Shown here piece after piece: positions 44,065-53,005 of a stretch of 64,000 nt of DNA. The notes under the pieces were generated by a model that did not search any database, was not told the DNA's origin, and saw nothing but the letters and a program-made list of their open reading frames with translations. Position 1 is the stretch's first letter; the number at the start of each line of letters is the position of its first letter. Source of the DNA: UBA4877 sp002399345 (GTDB taxonomy: Bacteria > Bacillota > Thermoanaerobacteria > Thermoanaerobacterales > UBA4877); the NCBI GenBank assembly GCA_036752905.1, contig DAIORT010000007.1, positions 1-64,000 of the forward strand, given 5' to 3'. Made by a program: the position numbers and the translations under genes.

Positions 44065-45804
44065 TTAAGCAAAACCTATCATTGTTGCAATGATAATAAA
44101 TGCAGTGCCCATTATCAAGAAAAATCCCTGCATCTTAACATGCCATTTTGCCCACTTAAGCCAATCTATCCTGGCAACTGCAAGAACACCTATAAGGCTG
44201 GCCGATGTGGGGGATATGGCGTCTATAAAACCGGAACCAAGCTGGTACGCAAGGCAGGCTATCTGCCGTGATACGCCAACAATATCCGCAAGCGGTGCCA
44301 TTATAGGCATTGTCAGCGCGGCCTGGCCAGAATTAGATGTAACAAAGAAATCAAAAATACTTTGGAAATAATACATAAATACGCCTGTTACCATTGAAGG
44401 CAATCCTTTAAGTGCTTGCCCAAAACCATGAAGCACGGTATTTAAAACCGTAGGCGTCGTAGGATCGGAACCACCGAGAACAAGGAGAATTCCCTTTGCC
44501 ATACCTACCACAATAGCCGTGGGTGCCAAATCAGCTGCACCCTTGCCAAATGATTCCGCTATATCATTCCACGTCATATCATTGAGCTTAAAGATCGCAC
44601 CTATAATTCCCGAAACAAGACCCATTACAAAAAACTGAGATGCTATCTCAGGAATATAATACTGCCGCGCAACCACTCCCCAAATAATCCATATAACACC
44701 CAGAAGCATGGTCAGGAGTATCAACACATGCCCTATACTCAACTTGCCGCTGGCATCACTATCATTTGCTTCCATAGATTCGATAAAATGCTTGTCCTCT
44801 TCATGAGTAACAGATTTCTCCGGATTTTGCTTTATCTTTTTAGCATAAAAATAAACATAAGCTGCACTTGCTCCGGTGATCACGACCCACATAATCAGCC
44901 TGAACTTTGCCCCGGATAATACCGGTATGCCGGCTATACCTTGAGCTATAGCTATCCCAAAAGGATTCATCCAAGAGCTGGCATTGCCAACCTGGGAAGC
45001 AACAAATGTCACGCATATGGCAGTTATTGAATCATACCCCAACGCAATTACAAAAGGAATCATTATCATAGCCAACGGTATGCATTCTTCTGACATGCCA
45101 AAAACAGCTCCGCCCAAGGAAAATATAAAAAACAGTATGGGAATAGCCATTTCCTGGAAGCCGCCCATATGAGCTACAGCTGCATGAATCCCGGCATCTA
45201 TGGCACCGGTCTTCATTATTACTCCGAAGGCCCCTCCTACTACAAGAAGCAAAGCAACAATACCGACTGCGGCACCATACTTGTCACCTGTCACAAGGCC
45301 CTCAAACACATAGTTTAATACTCCGAATCCCCCGGTATCGTCGGTGCCCCATAACTTTGCATGTTTATAGACCTTATGGCTTGTGTCATATACAGATTCA
45401 TTAAATTGTTTATATATCACATCGTCGGTAAGACCAAGTGAATCCAGTTTTTCTTGATCCCAAGTCTTTGGATCGGTTTCTAGAAAACTACTAAGTTTAT
45501 CTCCATCAATCCCAAGCTCATCCATTTTTGCCTCATCACTACTTAGGCTTTTTAAATTTACCTGAAGTTTGTCCATATCAAGATCATATTTATACCTAAA
45601 TGTCTCCGGCATAAGGACAGTCCTGGTATCTGTCTGCCCGTCCGCCTTCTTATACTCAATATCGTGAGTACTATAAAGCCCTGCGGGAACAACAAAAGTC
45701 ATCATCCAAAGTACAAACACTACAAAAAAAATAATTATGTATGTATGCGGTGTTTTGATTTTTGTCAGGTCCCTTTTACCCTGCGAACCATTATTTTTAT
45801 TCAT
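44065..45804 (-). CDS. YfcC/DcuC-family anaerobic carrier
   Basis: The 579-residue permease has about 12 membrane helices of the C4-dicarboxylate anaerobic carrier/YfcC family, with FSLGGAVFGMSEECIPLAMIMIPF and LGSGFIDAISPTSASLIGVLAVARI. A large polar insert of about 120 residues after the first helix (about 45-165) is longer than usual and would lie outside. Pairing with IadA suggests uptake of a peptide, aspartate-like amino acid or dicarboxylate. GGAGG precedes the ATG. Confidence 0.82.
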   Translation of the reverse strand: MNKNNGSQGKRDLTKIKTPHTYIIIFFVVFVLWMMTFVVPAGLYSTHDIEYKKADGQTDTRTVLMPETFRYKYDLDMDKLQVNLKSLSSDEAKMDELGIDGDKLSSFLETDPKTWDQEKLDSLGLTDDVIYKQFNESVYDTSHKVYKHAKLWGTDDTGGFGVLNYVFEGLVTGDKYGAAVGIVALLLVVGGAFGVIMKTGAIDAGIHAAVAHMGGFQEMAIPILFFIFSLGGAVFGMSEECIPLAMIMIPFVIALGYDSITAICVTFVASQVGNASSWMNPFGIAIAQGIAGIPVLSGAKFRLIMWVVITGASAAYVYFYAKKIKQNPEKSVTHEEDKHFIESMEANDSDASGKLSIGHVLILLTMLLGVIWIIWGVVARQYYIPEIASQFFVMGLVSGIIGAIFKLNDMTWNDIAESFGKGAADLAPTAIVVGMAKGILLVLGGSDPTTPTVLNTVLHGFGQALKGLPSMVTGVFMYYFQSIFDFFVTSNSGQAALTMPIMAPLADIVGVSRQIACLAYQLGSGFIDAISPTSASLIGVLAVARIDWLKWAKWHVKMQGFFLIMGTAFIIIATMIGFA

Positions 45805-45993
45805 AAAAAACCTCCTATTTTATAGCGTGGTATATTTAAAAACTTGGTATGGAGAAAAACCATTTATTATTAAGATTCTCTAATATGAGTACCTTTTATC
45901 CATTATTTTACCACAAAAAAATAATGAATAAAATAAGTTTATTATTTCAATCCAGTTTATATACAAACCCTTTTAATGTTTATTTATAATATA

Positions 45994-46030
45994 GAAAAAT
46001 GCAGACCTTTCAAAGGAAAGATCTGCATTA
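45994..46030 (-). terminator. Terminator of the sigma-54 activator gene
   Basis: On the minus strand AATGCAGATCTTTCC-TTTG-AAAGGTCTGCATT forms a long stem followed by TTTC. It lies 25 bases after the stop of the activator gene. Confidence 0.75.
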
Positions 46031-46054
46031 TATAACAAAATTTTTCGGATCGTC

Positions 46055-47452
46055 TTAATCTATTTTTTCGTTAATGGAACGTTTTAATTTATTGTAAAGA
46101 GTAGCACGAGAGATTCCAAGCATCTTAGCAGCCTTCGTCTTATTACCCCCGCAGCTTTTTATCGCAGCCTTGATTTGTTCTGCAGTAAGCTCTGAGTACC
46201 CGGGTATGACGGCCTGCCTTACCGGATTATAAACATTATCTGGGTGATAATCAAAGGAATCAAAAGGTACCAGGTTCTCTATCTTAAGTCTGTGCCCGTC
46301 GGAGCGGTCTATTGAGGCTTCCAATATATTCTGCAATTCACGTATGTTTCCCGGCCAATGATAATCCTTGAGTCTCGTTATTACTTCCGCATCAATATCG
46401 TGAATATTAGTGCCCAAACGTCGGTTAAGCCTGGCCACCAGTGTTGATATCAGTTCCGGTATATCGCTCTTTCGATCCCTAAGCGGCGGTACATGGATAT
46501 GAAAAACATTTAAGCGGTAATACAAATCCAACCGGAATTTCCCATCGCTTACCATCTGCCGAAGGGGAACATTTGTTGCTGTTATTATACGGGCATCAAT
46601 GGAAATTTCATAGGTACCGCCTACCCTGGTTACTTCATGATCCTGGAGGACACGCAGTAATTTTGGCTGCGTGGTGAGCGGCAGTTGGCCGATTTCATCT
46701 AAAAAAAGGCTTCCCTTATCAGCCAGCTCAAATTTGCCCGGTTTCCCGTTCTTGCTTGCCCCGGTAAATGCCCCTGATTCGTAACCAAAGAGTTCGGACT
46801 CCGCCAGGGATTCAGGTATTGCCGAACAGTTAACCCTAATAAAACGGTTGTCCTTCCTTACGCTCAAACCATGTATGGCATTGGCTACCAGTTCTTTACC
46901 ACTGCCACTCTCTCCTTCTATGAGTACATTTGAGTTGTTCTTGGCCGCCAGCCGTATCTCCTCTTTGAGGGTTTTTATACACTCACTTCTGCCAGTGATT
47001 TGATCTATGGAGTATTTCTCCATTTCCAAATCCTTTATATATTTTTGGGCAGTTTTAAGCTGACCAGAAATGTTCTCCACCTTTTTTGAAAGTTCCATGG
47101 CTACCCGCTGCTCATTGAGGAAGGTTAATACCATTGCTCCAAGAAGCTTGTGATCCTCTCCGAAAAGAGGATAGTAATTGGCATAAACAACACCCCCTGT
47201 GTCAGGTGTCATCAGTGGCTGGCCAAACAACGGTTTCTTTGTACGCAGAACCTCATCAAAGTAAGAGCCAGGTATCATATGATAAGTAAAAAGTTTGTGA
47301 AAAATAATATCTGATGACTTGATGCCGGTCATTTCCATCCAGTATGGACTAACATACAGGTAGTGTCCTGTAGTATCGACAATTGCGATGGATAACTTAT
47401 CGGCACTGAAACATGCGGAAATAATCTCCGGATTCAGGTTATTTTCCATCAT
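46055..47452 (-). CDS. Sigma-54-dependent transcriptional activator with PAS sensor
   Basis: The 465-residue protein has an N-terminal PAS domain (about 10-120, SIAIVDTTGHYLYVSPYWMEMTGI) and a short coiled coil. The AAA+ domain has Walker A GESGSGKE near 178, the sigma-54-contact loop GAFTGA near 229, Walker B GSLFLDEIGQLP and arginine-finger region RLDLYYRLNVF. The C-terminal Fis-type helix-turn-helix is NKTKAAKMLGISRATLYNKL. It is divergent from the catabolic operon, which has a -24/-12 promoter, and so is its likely activator, sensing the pathway substrate through PAS. Confidence 0.94.
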   Translation of the reverse strand: MMENNLNPEIISACFSADKLSIAIVDTTGHYLYVSPYWMEMTGIKSSDIIFHKLFTYHMIPGSYFDEVLRTKKPLFGQPLMTPDTGGVVYANYYPLFGEDHKLLGAMVLTFLNEQRVAMELSKKVENISGQLKTAQKYIKDLEMEKYSIDQITGRSECIKTLKEEIRLAAKNNSNVLIEGESGSGKELVANAIHGLSVRKDNRFIRVNCSAIPESLAESELFGYESGAFTGASKNGKPGKFELADKGSLFLDEIGQLPLTTQPKLLRVLQDHEVTRVGGTYEISIDARIITATNVPLRQMVSDGKFRLDLYYRLNVFHIHVPPLRDRKSDIPELISTLVARLNRRLGTNIHDIDAEVITRLKDYHWPGNIRELQNILEASIDRSDGHRLKIENLVPFDSFDYHPDNVYNPVRQAVIPGYSELTAEQIKAAIKSCGGNKTKAAKMLGISRATLYNKLKRSINEKID

Positions 47453-47495
47453 TTAATTGATCTTCCCTTCACATGAAGTAACACATTATGCAAGG

Positions 47496-47511
47496 TGTCT
47501 AATGGTAGACA
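47496..47511. promoter_or_regulatory. Candidate upstream activating site
   Basis: TGTCTA-ATGG-TAGACA is a perfect palindrome about 100 bases before the -24 element, the usual distance for a Fis-type activator site. A second dyad, AATAGT-TTACCGT-ACTATT, lies at 47553-47571. Confidence 0.5.
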
Positions 47512-47596
47512 ATATTTATACGATTATTTTGAGTCTATACAACTCTTTATACAATAGTTTACCGTACTATTCACCACTTTTCAAGCATTTTCGACT

Positions 47597-47612
47597 TGGC
47601 ATATAAATTGCT
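47597..47612 (+). promoter_or_regulatory. Sigma-54 (-24/-12) promoter
   Basis: TGGCAT-ATAAA-TTGCT matches TGGCAC-N5-TTGCW, with the invariant GG and GC ten bases apart. It lies about 85 bases before the cyclase gene and beside a sigma-54 activator gene. Confidence 0.85.
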
Positions 47613-47695
47613 TATATATTAGGTGCAGCAGTAAGGGCAAATAAATTTTTTCTAGCTGTAAAACTATCTTAAATACTTTAAAGGAGTGATTTGAA

Positions 47696-48472
47696 ATGAA
47701 GTTAGTAGATCTAAGTTGTACATGGACACCGGATTTACCGGTCGAGCCAAAGGAATCAATCCCGAAGATGATCTATTGGGATCATAAAAGCAAGGTATCT
47801 ATTGACTCGTATCTTGGTACATTCCCTGGGCTAAAGGAAGAAGACCTGCCGGACGGCGAGGCTTGGGCAATTGAAGGAATGCAGACCGGGACTCATACCG
47901 GCACACACATGGACGCTCCATATCATTTTGCTTCAACCATGAACAATGGAGAACGTGCCTGGACAATTGATGAAGTTCCTCTGGATTGGTGCATGGGAGA
48001 CGGAGTAGTAATCGATGCCACAGACAGACCCGATGGCTATGTACTAACTGCTAAAGATCTTGACGAGTACTTTAAGAAAATAAATTACACTCTAAAACCT
48101 GGCGATGTAGTTTTACTTCATACAACAGCTCAAACGCAGTGGGGAAATGAAAAATACCTGGTAACAGGCTGCGGTGTTGGCAGAGAAGGAACCTTATGGC
48201 TATTAAATCATGGTGTACATGCAGTCGGGACCGACGCTTGGAGCTGGGATGCACCCCTGCCACTTGTAGCTAAACAATATGCGAAAGATAAAGATCCGTC
48301 CATCATCTGGGAAGGACATAAAGCAGGCAGAGAGAAAGCCTATGTTCAGATGGAAAAATTGCAACATCTTGAAAAACTTCCGCACTATGGATTCACTGTT
48401 ATCGCTTTCCCTATAAAAATCAAAGCTGCCAGTGCTGGATGGGTTCGCCCCGTGGCAATATTTAACGATTAG
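47696..48472 (+). CDS. Cyclase-family metal-dependent hydrolase
   Basis: The 258-residue enzyme belongs to the kynurenine-formamidase/cyclase fold. The metal motif is THTGTHMDAPYHF with His67, His71, Asp73 and His77, and DLSCTWTPDLP opens the chain. Family members hydrolyse cyclic or aryl amides and cyclic 1,3-diketones. As first gene of the operon it probably performs the ring- or amide-opening step that feeds the BKACE enzyme. AAAGGAGTG precedes the ATG. Substrate is inferred from context only. Confidence 0.85.
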   Translation: MKLVDLSCTWTPDLPVEPKESIPKMIYWDHKSKVSIDSYLGTFPGLKEEDLPDGEAWAIEGMQTGTHTGTHMDAPYHFASTMNNGERAWTIDEVPLDWCMGDGVVIDATDRPDGYVLTAKDLDEYFKKINYTLKPGDVVLLHTTAQTQWGNEKYLVTGCGVGREGTLWLLNHGVHAVGTDAWSWDAPLPLVAKQYAKDKDPSIIWEGHKAGREKAYVQMEKLQHLEKLPHYGFTVIAFPIKIKAASAGWVRPVAIFND

Positions 48473-48487
48473 AGGGGGAGAATAATT

Positions 48488-49756
48488 ATGGCTGAGAATC
48501 AAGAGGGTAAATTTTATTATGGTTGGTATGTTGTTGTTGTTGCATTTGTATTGTTGGCATTTGTCGGCGCGCCTGGTATTTCCATGTCTGGCCTGCCGGT
48601 TGTGTCTATTGTAAAAGATTTTAATGTAAGTGTCACCAATGTAATGCTTATGGGTGCATTAAGTATGATGGGTGCTATGGTAGGCACTCTCTTTGCTGGC
48701 AAAGTTTTTATGCGTTTTGGTCTACGTAAGACTGTCTCCTGTGGGCTTATTTTAAGCGGAACATTTTGGATGATTATTTCGACCGTAAAGAACTTTAAGT
48801 TTATGATTGTTCTAGCTTTCTTAGCAGGTGTTATCGGTACATTTACAACTACCCTCCCTGCTTCCATTGTGATAAACAACTGGTTCGGCCCTAAGCTTAG
48901 GGGAAAAGCAATGGGTATAACAATGATCGGTCTCAGTGCTGGTGCGGTTGTACTCAGTCCTATTGTAGCAAATATCATCACTTCTGCAACATGGAGAGGA
49001 GCATACCGGCTATATGGAATTTTAGCCTGGGTAATGATTCCGTTTGTACTATTAACGTTCTATGATACACCCGCTGCAAAGAGCATAAAACGCCAGGGAG
49101 ACGTACCGGGGGAAAAGGCTGCAGAAAAAGCTGCAGGTGTAGACCCGGCAGGTATGACGGCAGGTGAAGCTCTGCACACTCCTATATTTTGGACATTAGT
49201 TGTTGCCCTGTTTATTATCAATGGTTTGGGCGCAGCATGGAACGGCAACGGCCCTACCTTCCTTACCACTATAGGTTATACTCCGGTAAAGGCATCATTC
49301 CTTGTATCATTATGTTCTTTAGCTGCTATTATAGCTAAGGTATTATATGGAATATACAATGACATAAATGGCTCAAGAAAAACATTTAACCTATTCCTTA
49401 TGCCAGTAATAGCTGCAAGTATTTGTCTTATACTTTCACCTAAGATGCCGGCTCTGGCCTATGCGGCAGCAATACTGTATGGTCTTTCTTTTCCAAATGC
49501 GACCGTTGGTTCCCCGCTTATTACTGGTGAGCTGTTCGGGCCAAAGAACTATAGCATATTGGTAGGCTATACACAATTTGTAGCCTCTTTAGGCTCGGCT
49601 ATTTTCCCAATGATTGTTTCATCAATATATGGAGCAACCGGTGATTACGTTTATTCGTGGGTTTCTGTATTAGTACTTTCATTATTAGCTTTAGTATTAA
49701 TCAATCTAACTTATGTTGCCAAGAAAAATTATATTTCCAAAAAAAGTACCATTTAG
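48488..49756 (+). CDS. MFS transporter, OFA (oxalate/formate antiporter-like) type
   Basis: The 422-residue carrier has 12 membrane helices. YGWYVVVVAFVLLAFVGAPGISMSGLPV is typical of monocarboxylate/OFA-type carriers, and GFLRKT-like RFGLRKTVSCGL is the cytosolic loop. A charged central loop separates the two six-helix halves (about 200-220). It likely brings in the organic acid degraded by this operon or exports a product. GAGGGGG precedes the start, 15 bases after the cyclase gene. Confidence 0.87.
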   Translation: MAENQEGKFYYGWYVVVVAFVLLAFVGAPGISMSGLPVVSIVKDFNVSVTNVMLMGALSMMGAMVGTLFAGKVFMRFGLRKTVSCGLILSGTFWMIISTVKNFKFMIVLAFLAGVIGTFTTTLPASIVINNWFGPKLRGKAMGITMIGLSAGAVVLSPIVANIITSATWRGAYRLYGILAWVMIPFVLLTFYDTPAAKSIKRQGDVPGEKAAEKAAGVDPAGMTAGEALHTPIFWTLVVALFIINGLGAAWNGNGPTFLTTIGYTPVKASFLVSLCSLAAIIAKVLYGIYNDINGSRKTFNLFLMPVIAASICLILSPKMPALAYAAAILYGLSFPNATVGSPLITGELFGPKNYSILVGYTQFVASLGSAIFPMIVSSIYGATGDYVYSWVSVLVLSLLALVLINLTYVAKKNYISKKSTI

Positions 49757-49845
49757 AATGGCTGCTTAGATATAAAAAAAAGTACCAAGTACTTGTTCTA
49801 AAAAACAAGGTACGATGGCAACATAATTATGGAGGTATATCAGCT

Positions 49846-50763
49846 TTGGATATCGTCCAACCTTTTTTAGAACATGTCAAGGGGAATACCTGGTGTATAG
49901 TAACAAAACGTTCACGTATCCCTTTATTCAAACTGGAAGGCGGCAGGGTAGTCCTCATTGACTCCGGTATTTCTACAACGGATCGTGGAGGGATCTTTTC
50001 CCTGCTGGCACAAAATGCCCTTACCGTAGCTGCAGTCTTGACCAGCCATGCCCATGTTGATCATATAGGTAATCACAAGGCCCTGCAGAAAGAGCAGGGA
50101 TCAAAATTATATATGACGCTGTTTGATGCGGCGATTAGTGAAAATCCCTTGTATGCGCAGGCCTATTTCTATGGAATTAACTATCGAAATGTTATTAAGT
50201 ATACGGCCACTTATCTTTGTCATGCCGACTACTTAATCAGGCCGGAGGATGAGTTCATTGATATTGAAGGTGCCCGGTTTAAAATATTACGGCTTCCCGG
50301 ACATACGGCAGAACATCTTGGATTCGTCACTCCTGATTCGGTAGCCTATTTGGCTGATGCTCTTTTAAGCGATCATGTGCTGGAATCAGTACGAATTCCA
50401 TACTGCATAAGCTGTGCTTTGGATCTTGATACCAAAAACCGCATTGGCAAAATGAAATATGATCGTTATATTGTAGCCCACAACGGAGTTTATGAAAATA
50501 TCAGTACTCTTGTTAAACGGAACATAGATAATATACTCAGTAAAGTAGATATAATCTACAAAATAGCAGATCATTATATGTCAATGGAACAGATTTTAGC
50601 TAAAACATGCGCAGCCTTGGGCATACGTACGGATAGCATTTATAAAATCAGTTCTTCAGAACAAAGCGTCAGAGTCTACATGGAATATCTGATTGAAGAA
50701 GGCCGGCTGGTACAGCGGGCCAACGACGGAATTATCGAGTATATTCGAACTGACTGCACTTAA
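49846..50763 (+). CDS. Metallo-beta-lactamase-fold hydrolase
   Basis: The protein has about 305 residues from TTG 49846, which is favoured because GGAGG lies upstream and the earlier part of the frame runs through the carrier gene. Metal motifs are SHAHVDHIG, GHTAEHLGF, LADALL (bridging Asp) and VAHNG. The C-terminal 90 residues form a helical/winged extension (MEYLIEEGRLVQRANDGIIEY) as in glyoxalase II-like or LACTB2-like proteins. A role as acyl-CoA thioesterase or lactone hydrolase is possible. The start is uncertain. Confidence 0.78.
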   Translation: MDIVQPFLEHVKGNTWCIVTKRSRIPLFKLEGGRVVLIDSGISTTDRGGIFSLLAQNALTVAAVLTSHAHVDHIGNHKALQKEQGSKLYMTLFDAAISENPLYAQAYFYGINYRNVIKYTATYLCHADYLIRPEDEFIDIEGARFKILRLPGHTAEHLGFVTPDSVAYLADALLSDHVLESVRIPYCISCALDLDTKNRIGKMKYDRYIVAHNGVYENISTLVKRNIDNILSKVDIIYKIADHYMSMEQILAKTCAALGIRTDSIYKISSSEQSVRVYMEYLIEEGRLVQRANDGIIEYIRTDCT

Positions 50764-50806
50764 CAATCAATTTATAAATAAACTTTATGATACAAGGAGG
50801 ATTATT

Positions 50807-51670
50807 ATGGACAAGGTTTTTATTACTGCTGCATTAACAGGAACCTCAATAAGCCGGGAAGCCGCACCAACTGTTCCAATATTTCCTGAGGAAATCGCCG
50901 AGCAGGTTGTAGATGTAGCAAAGGCAGGAGCTGCCATGGCACATATCCATGTAAGAGATGACAAAGGATGGCCGACTATAGACGTTGAAAAGTTTACAAA
51001 AACATTTGAAGCCATCCAGCTGGCTACAAAGGCGGCAGGGGTTGATATAATTGTAAATCTCACCACCTCCGGATCCGTTAAACTGGAGAAGAATGAGACA
51101 CGTTTGGCCCACGTTAAGAAACTGCGCCCCGATATGTGCTCTTTTGACTCAGGTACATTCAACTGGAATTACGGCGGTGTTTTCGTAAATGCTCCCGACT
51201 TTCTTGAGGATCTATCCAAATGTGTAATTGAAAACAATGTAAAACCTGAGTTTGAAATCTTTGACAACGGCATGCTTGGAAATGCAATTTATTGCATAAA
51301 TAAATTTAATATACCCCAGCCATGTCATTTCCAGTTCGTACTGGGCGTGGGCGGTGCTGCCAGCGCTACCACACGCAATCTGGTATTCCTGCAGGAAATG
51401 CTGCCGAAGGGATCAACCTGGTCGGTAACCGGCATAGGCAAAGCACATATACCGATGATGCTCGCTGGTTTATCATTAGGCTGCAATGGTCTTCGTGTAG
51501 GATTGGAAGACAATGTCTATATGTCAAAGGGTGTAAAAGCCACTAACGTCAAGCTGGTAGAGCGCGCCGCAGAGTTGATTGAACTGACCGGCCATGAGGT
51601 TGCTACTACGGACGAGACCAGAGAAATATTAGGTCTAAAGCGTCATTCTCTTGAAGAATATCATGCATAA
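50807..51670 (+). CDS. BKACE (3-keto-5-aminohexanoate cleavage enzyme family) beta-keto acid cleavage enzyme
   Basis: BKACE enzymes condense a beta-keto acid with acetyl-CoA and release acetoacetate plus a shortened CoA ester. The 287-residue protein has zinc ligands His46 and His48 in AHIHVR, at the same positions as in the characterised Kce, and Glu234 in RVGLEDN. VTGIGKAHIPM and a LTTSGS loop shape the substrate site. Lysine-fermentation partners are absent, so the substrate is not 3-keto-5-aminohexanoate by context. A beta-diketo acid such as 3,5-dioxohexanoate is one option. AAGGAGG precedes the ATG. Confidence 0.9.
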   Translation: MDKVFITAALTGTSISREAAPTVPIFPEEIAEQVVDVAKAGAAMAHIHVRDDKGWPTIDVEKFTKTFEAIQLATKAAGVDIIVNLTTSGSVKLEKNETRLAHVKKLRPDMCSFDSGTFNWNYGGVFVNAPDFLEDLSKCVIENNVKPEFEIFDNGMLGNAIYCINKFNIPQPCHFQFVLGVGGAASATTRNLVFLQEMLPKGSTWSVTGIGKAHIPMMLAGLSLGCNGLRVGLEDNVYMSKGVKATNVKLVERAAELIELTGHEVATTDETREILGLKRHSLEEYHA

Positions 51671-51700
51671 AAAATGACACTTTAAAATTTTAATATTTAA

Positions 51701-51729
51701 GCGCCCTGTCACAACTATTGGGAGGGCGC
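51701..51729 (+). other. Intra-operon hairpin
   Basis: GCGCCCT and AGGGCGC (51701-51707, 51723-51729) form a strong stem without a T-run between the BKACE and thiolase genes. It may stabilise or process mRNA, or attenuate slightly. Confidence 0.4.
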
Positions 51730-51781
51730 ATCAGCAACTCATTATGATTTTAATAATGCTTATAACAAGGAGGAAATGTAT

Positions 51782-53005
51782 ATGCGAGAAGTAGTATTTG
51801 TGGATGGAGCTCGTTCCGCCTTCTGTAACTTAGGCGGCGGATTTAGAGATCTGTCTTCTACAGAAATCGCTGGTCACGTTTTAAAGGGTCTTATAGAACG
51901 GACTGGTATATTAGAGCGCAGTAAAGTAGACGGCTTGTTCTGCGGAAATGCGCTGCGGGACATGCGTTGCAATGATATAGCCCGTGATGCGGCACTCAGG
52001 GGCGGATTACCACCGGAGACTGAAGCGCACTATGTAGAAATGCAGTGCGGCTCGGCAATAACATGTGTAAATCACGCTGCAGCTATGATTGGTTTAGGCT
52101 ATGCAGACGTACTTTTAGTTGGCGGCATGGAATCTTATTCGACAATGAACATCGATTTTTCCATGAACGACAGACCATATAGACTTGTTCCTCCCATTCC
52201 ATTGGCACCCCACCTGGCACCTCAAAAAAATGAGGATATAACCATGATCCAGGTTAGTGACGAAATGGCAGAAAACTGGGATATATCCAGAGAACAGGCA
52301 GATGAATATGCAGCCAGAAGTCAGCAGAGATTGGCTCAGGCGTACAAAAAGGGTATAACCGGTGATGAAATCATCCCGATTACCATACCGGCAACACCTG
52401 ATTCTCCTGAAGTTGTTATAGACAAAGATGAATTCCCACGTCCTAACACCACACCGGAGATCCTGGCAAAACTGCGTCCTGTTAATAAAGGTGGAATAAC
52501 TACGGCAGGTAATGCTTCCGGTCAGAATGACGGCGCCGCTTTTCTGTTGATGATGTCGGCAGACAAGGCAAAAGAATTGGGATACAAGCCTATTGCCCGC
52601 TGGATTATCGGAGCAGATATAGGCGTTCGTCCTGCACACATGGGTATCGGCCCTGCTTTTTCAAATCTTAAGGCTATGAAATTGGCCGGTTTGCAGTTAT
52701 CCGATCTTGAAGTAATTGAATGTAATGAGGCATTTGCTGCTCAGAACCTGTCCGTAATCAAAGAGATGGAGTCCCGGACCGGTGAAAAGATTGATCAGTC
52801 TAAATGGAATCCTAACGGAGGGGCTGTCGCCATTGGACACCCTAACGGTGCTTCCGGTGCTCGTGTCGCTATGTTTGCAATGCGTCAATTAGAGCAAACC
52901 GGCGGACGGTATGGTTTGTTTTCATCCTGTTGCGGCGGCGGACACGGAACCACCACCATCATTGAAAACCTGAGACGTGAAAAAGGAGGAAACAAGAATG
53001 CGTGA
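51782..53005 (+). CDS. Thiolase (acetyl-CoA acetyltransferase family), catalytic
   Basis: The 407-residue thiolase keeps all catalytic groups: nucleophile Cys89 in VEMQCGSAI, the NEAFAAQN motif, His in AIGHPNGASGAR near 360 and the C-terminal Cys in SSCCGGGHG near 390. It probably splits or forms acetoacetyl-CoA. ATG 51782 is eight bases after GGAGG. It shares high, colinear similarity with the next gene and its stop overlaps that gene's start by eight bases. Confidence 0.9.
   Translation: MREVVFVDGARSAFCNLGGGFRDLSSTEIAGHVLKGLIERTGILERSKVDGLFCGNALRDMRCNDIARDAALRGGLPPETEAHYVEMQCGSAITCVNHAAAMIGLGYADVLLVGGMESYSTMNIDFSMNDRPYRLVPPIPLAPHLAPQKNEDITMIQVSDEMAENWDISREQADEYAARSQQRLAQAYKKGITGDEIIPITIPATPDSPEVVIDKDEFPRPNTTPEILAKLRPVNKGGITTAGNASGQNDGAAFLLMMSADKAKELGYKPIARWIIGADIGVRPAHMGIGPAFSNLKAMKLAGLQLSDLEVIECNEAFAAQNLSVIKEMESRTGEKIDQSKWNPNGGAVAIGHPNGASGARVAMFAMRQLEQTGGRYGLFSSCCGGGHGTTTIIENLRREKGGNKNA

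Noticed and set aside
50807..51670. Lysine fermentation gene kce
   Set aside because: None of the partner genes (lysine aminomutases, 3,5-diaminohexanoate dehydrogenase, 3-aminobutyryl-CoA ammonia lyase) is present. The neighbours indicate another beta-keto acid.
51701..51729. Terminator splitting the catabolic operon
   Set aside because: The hairpin has no T-run, and no good sigma-A promoter follows before the thiolase gene. It is kept as an intra-operon structure.
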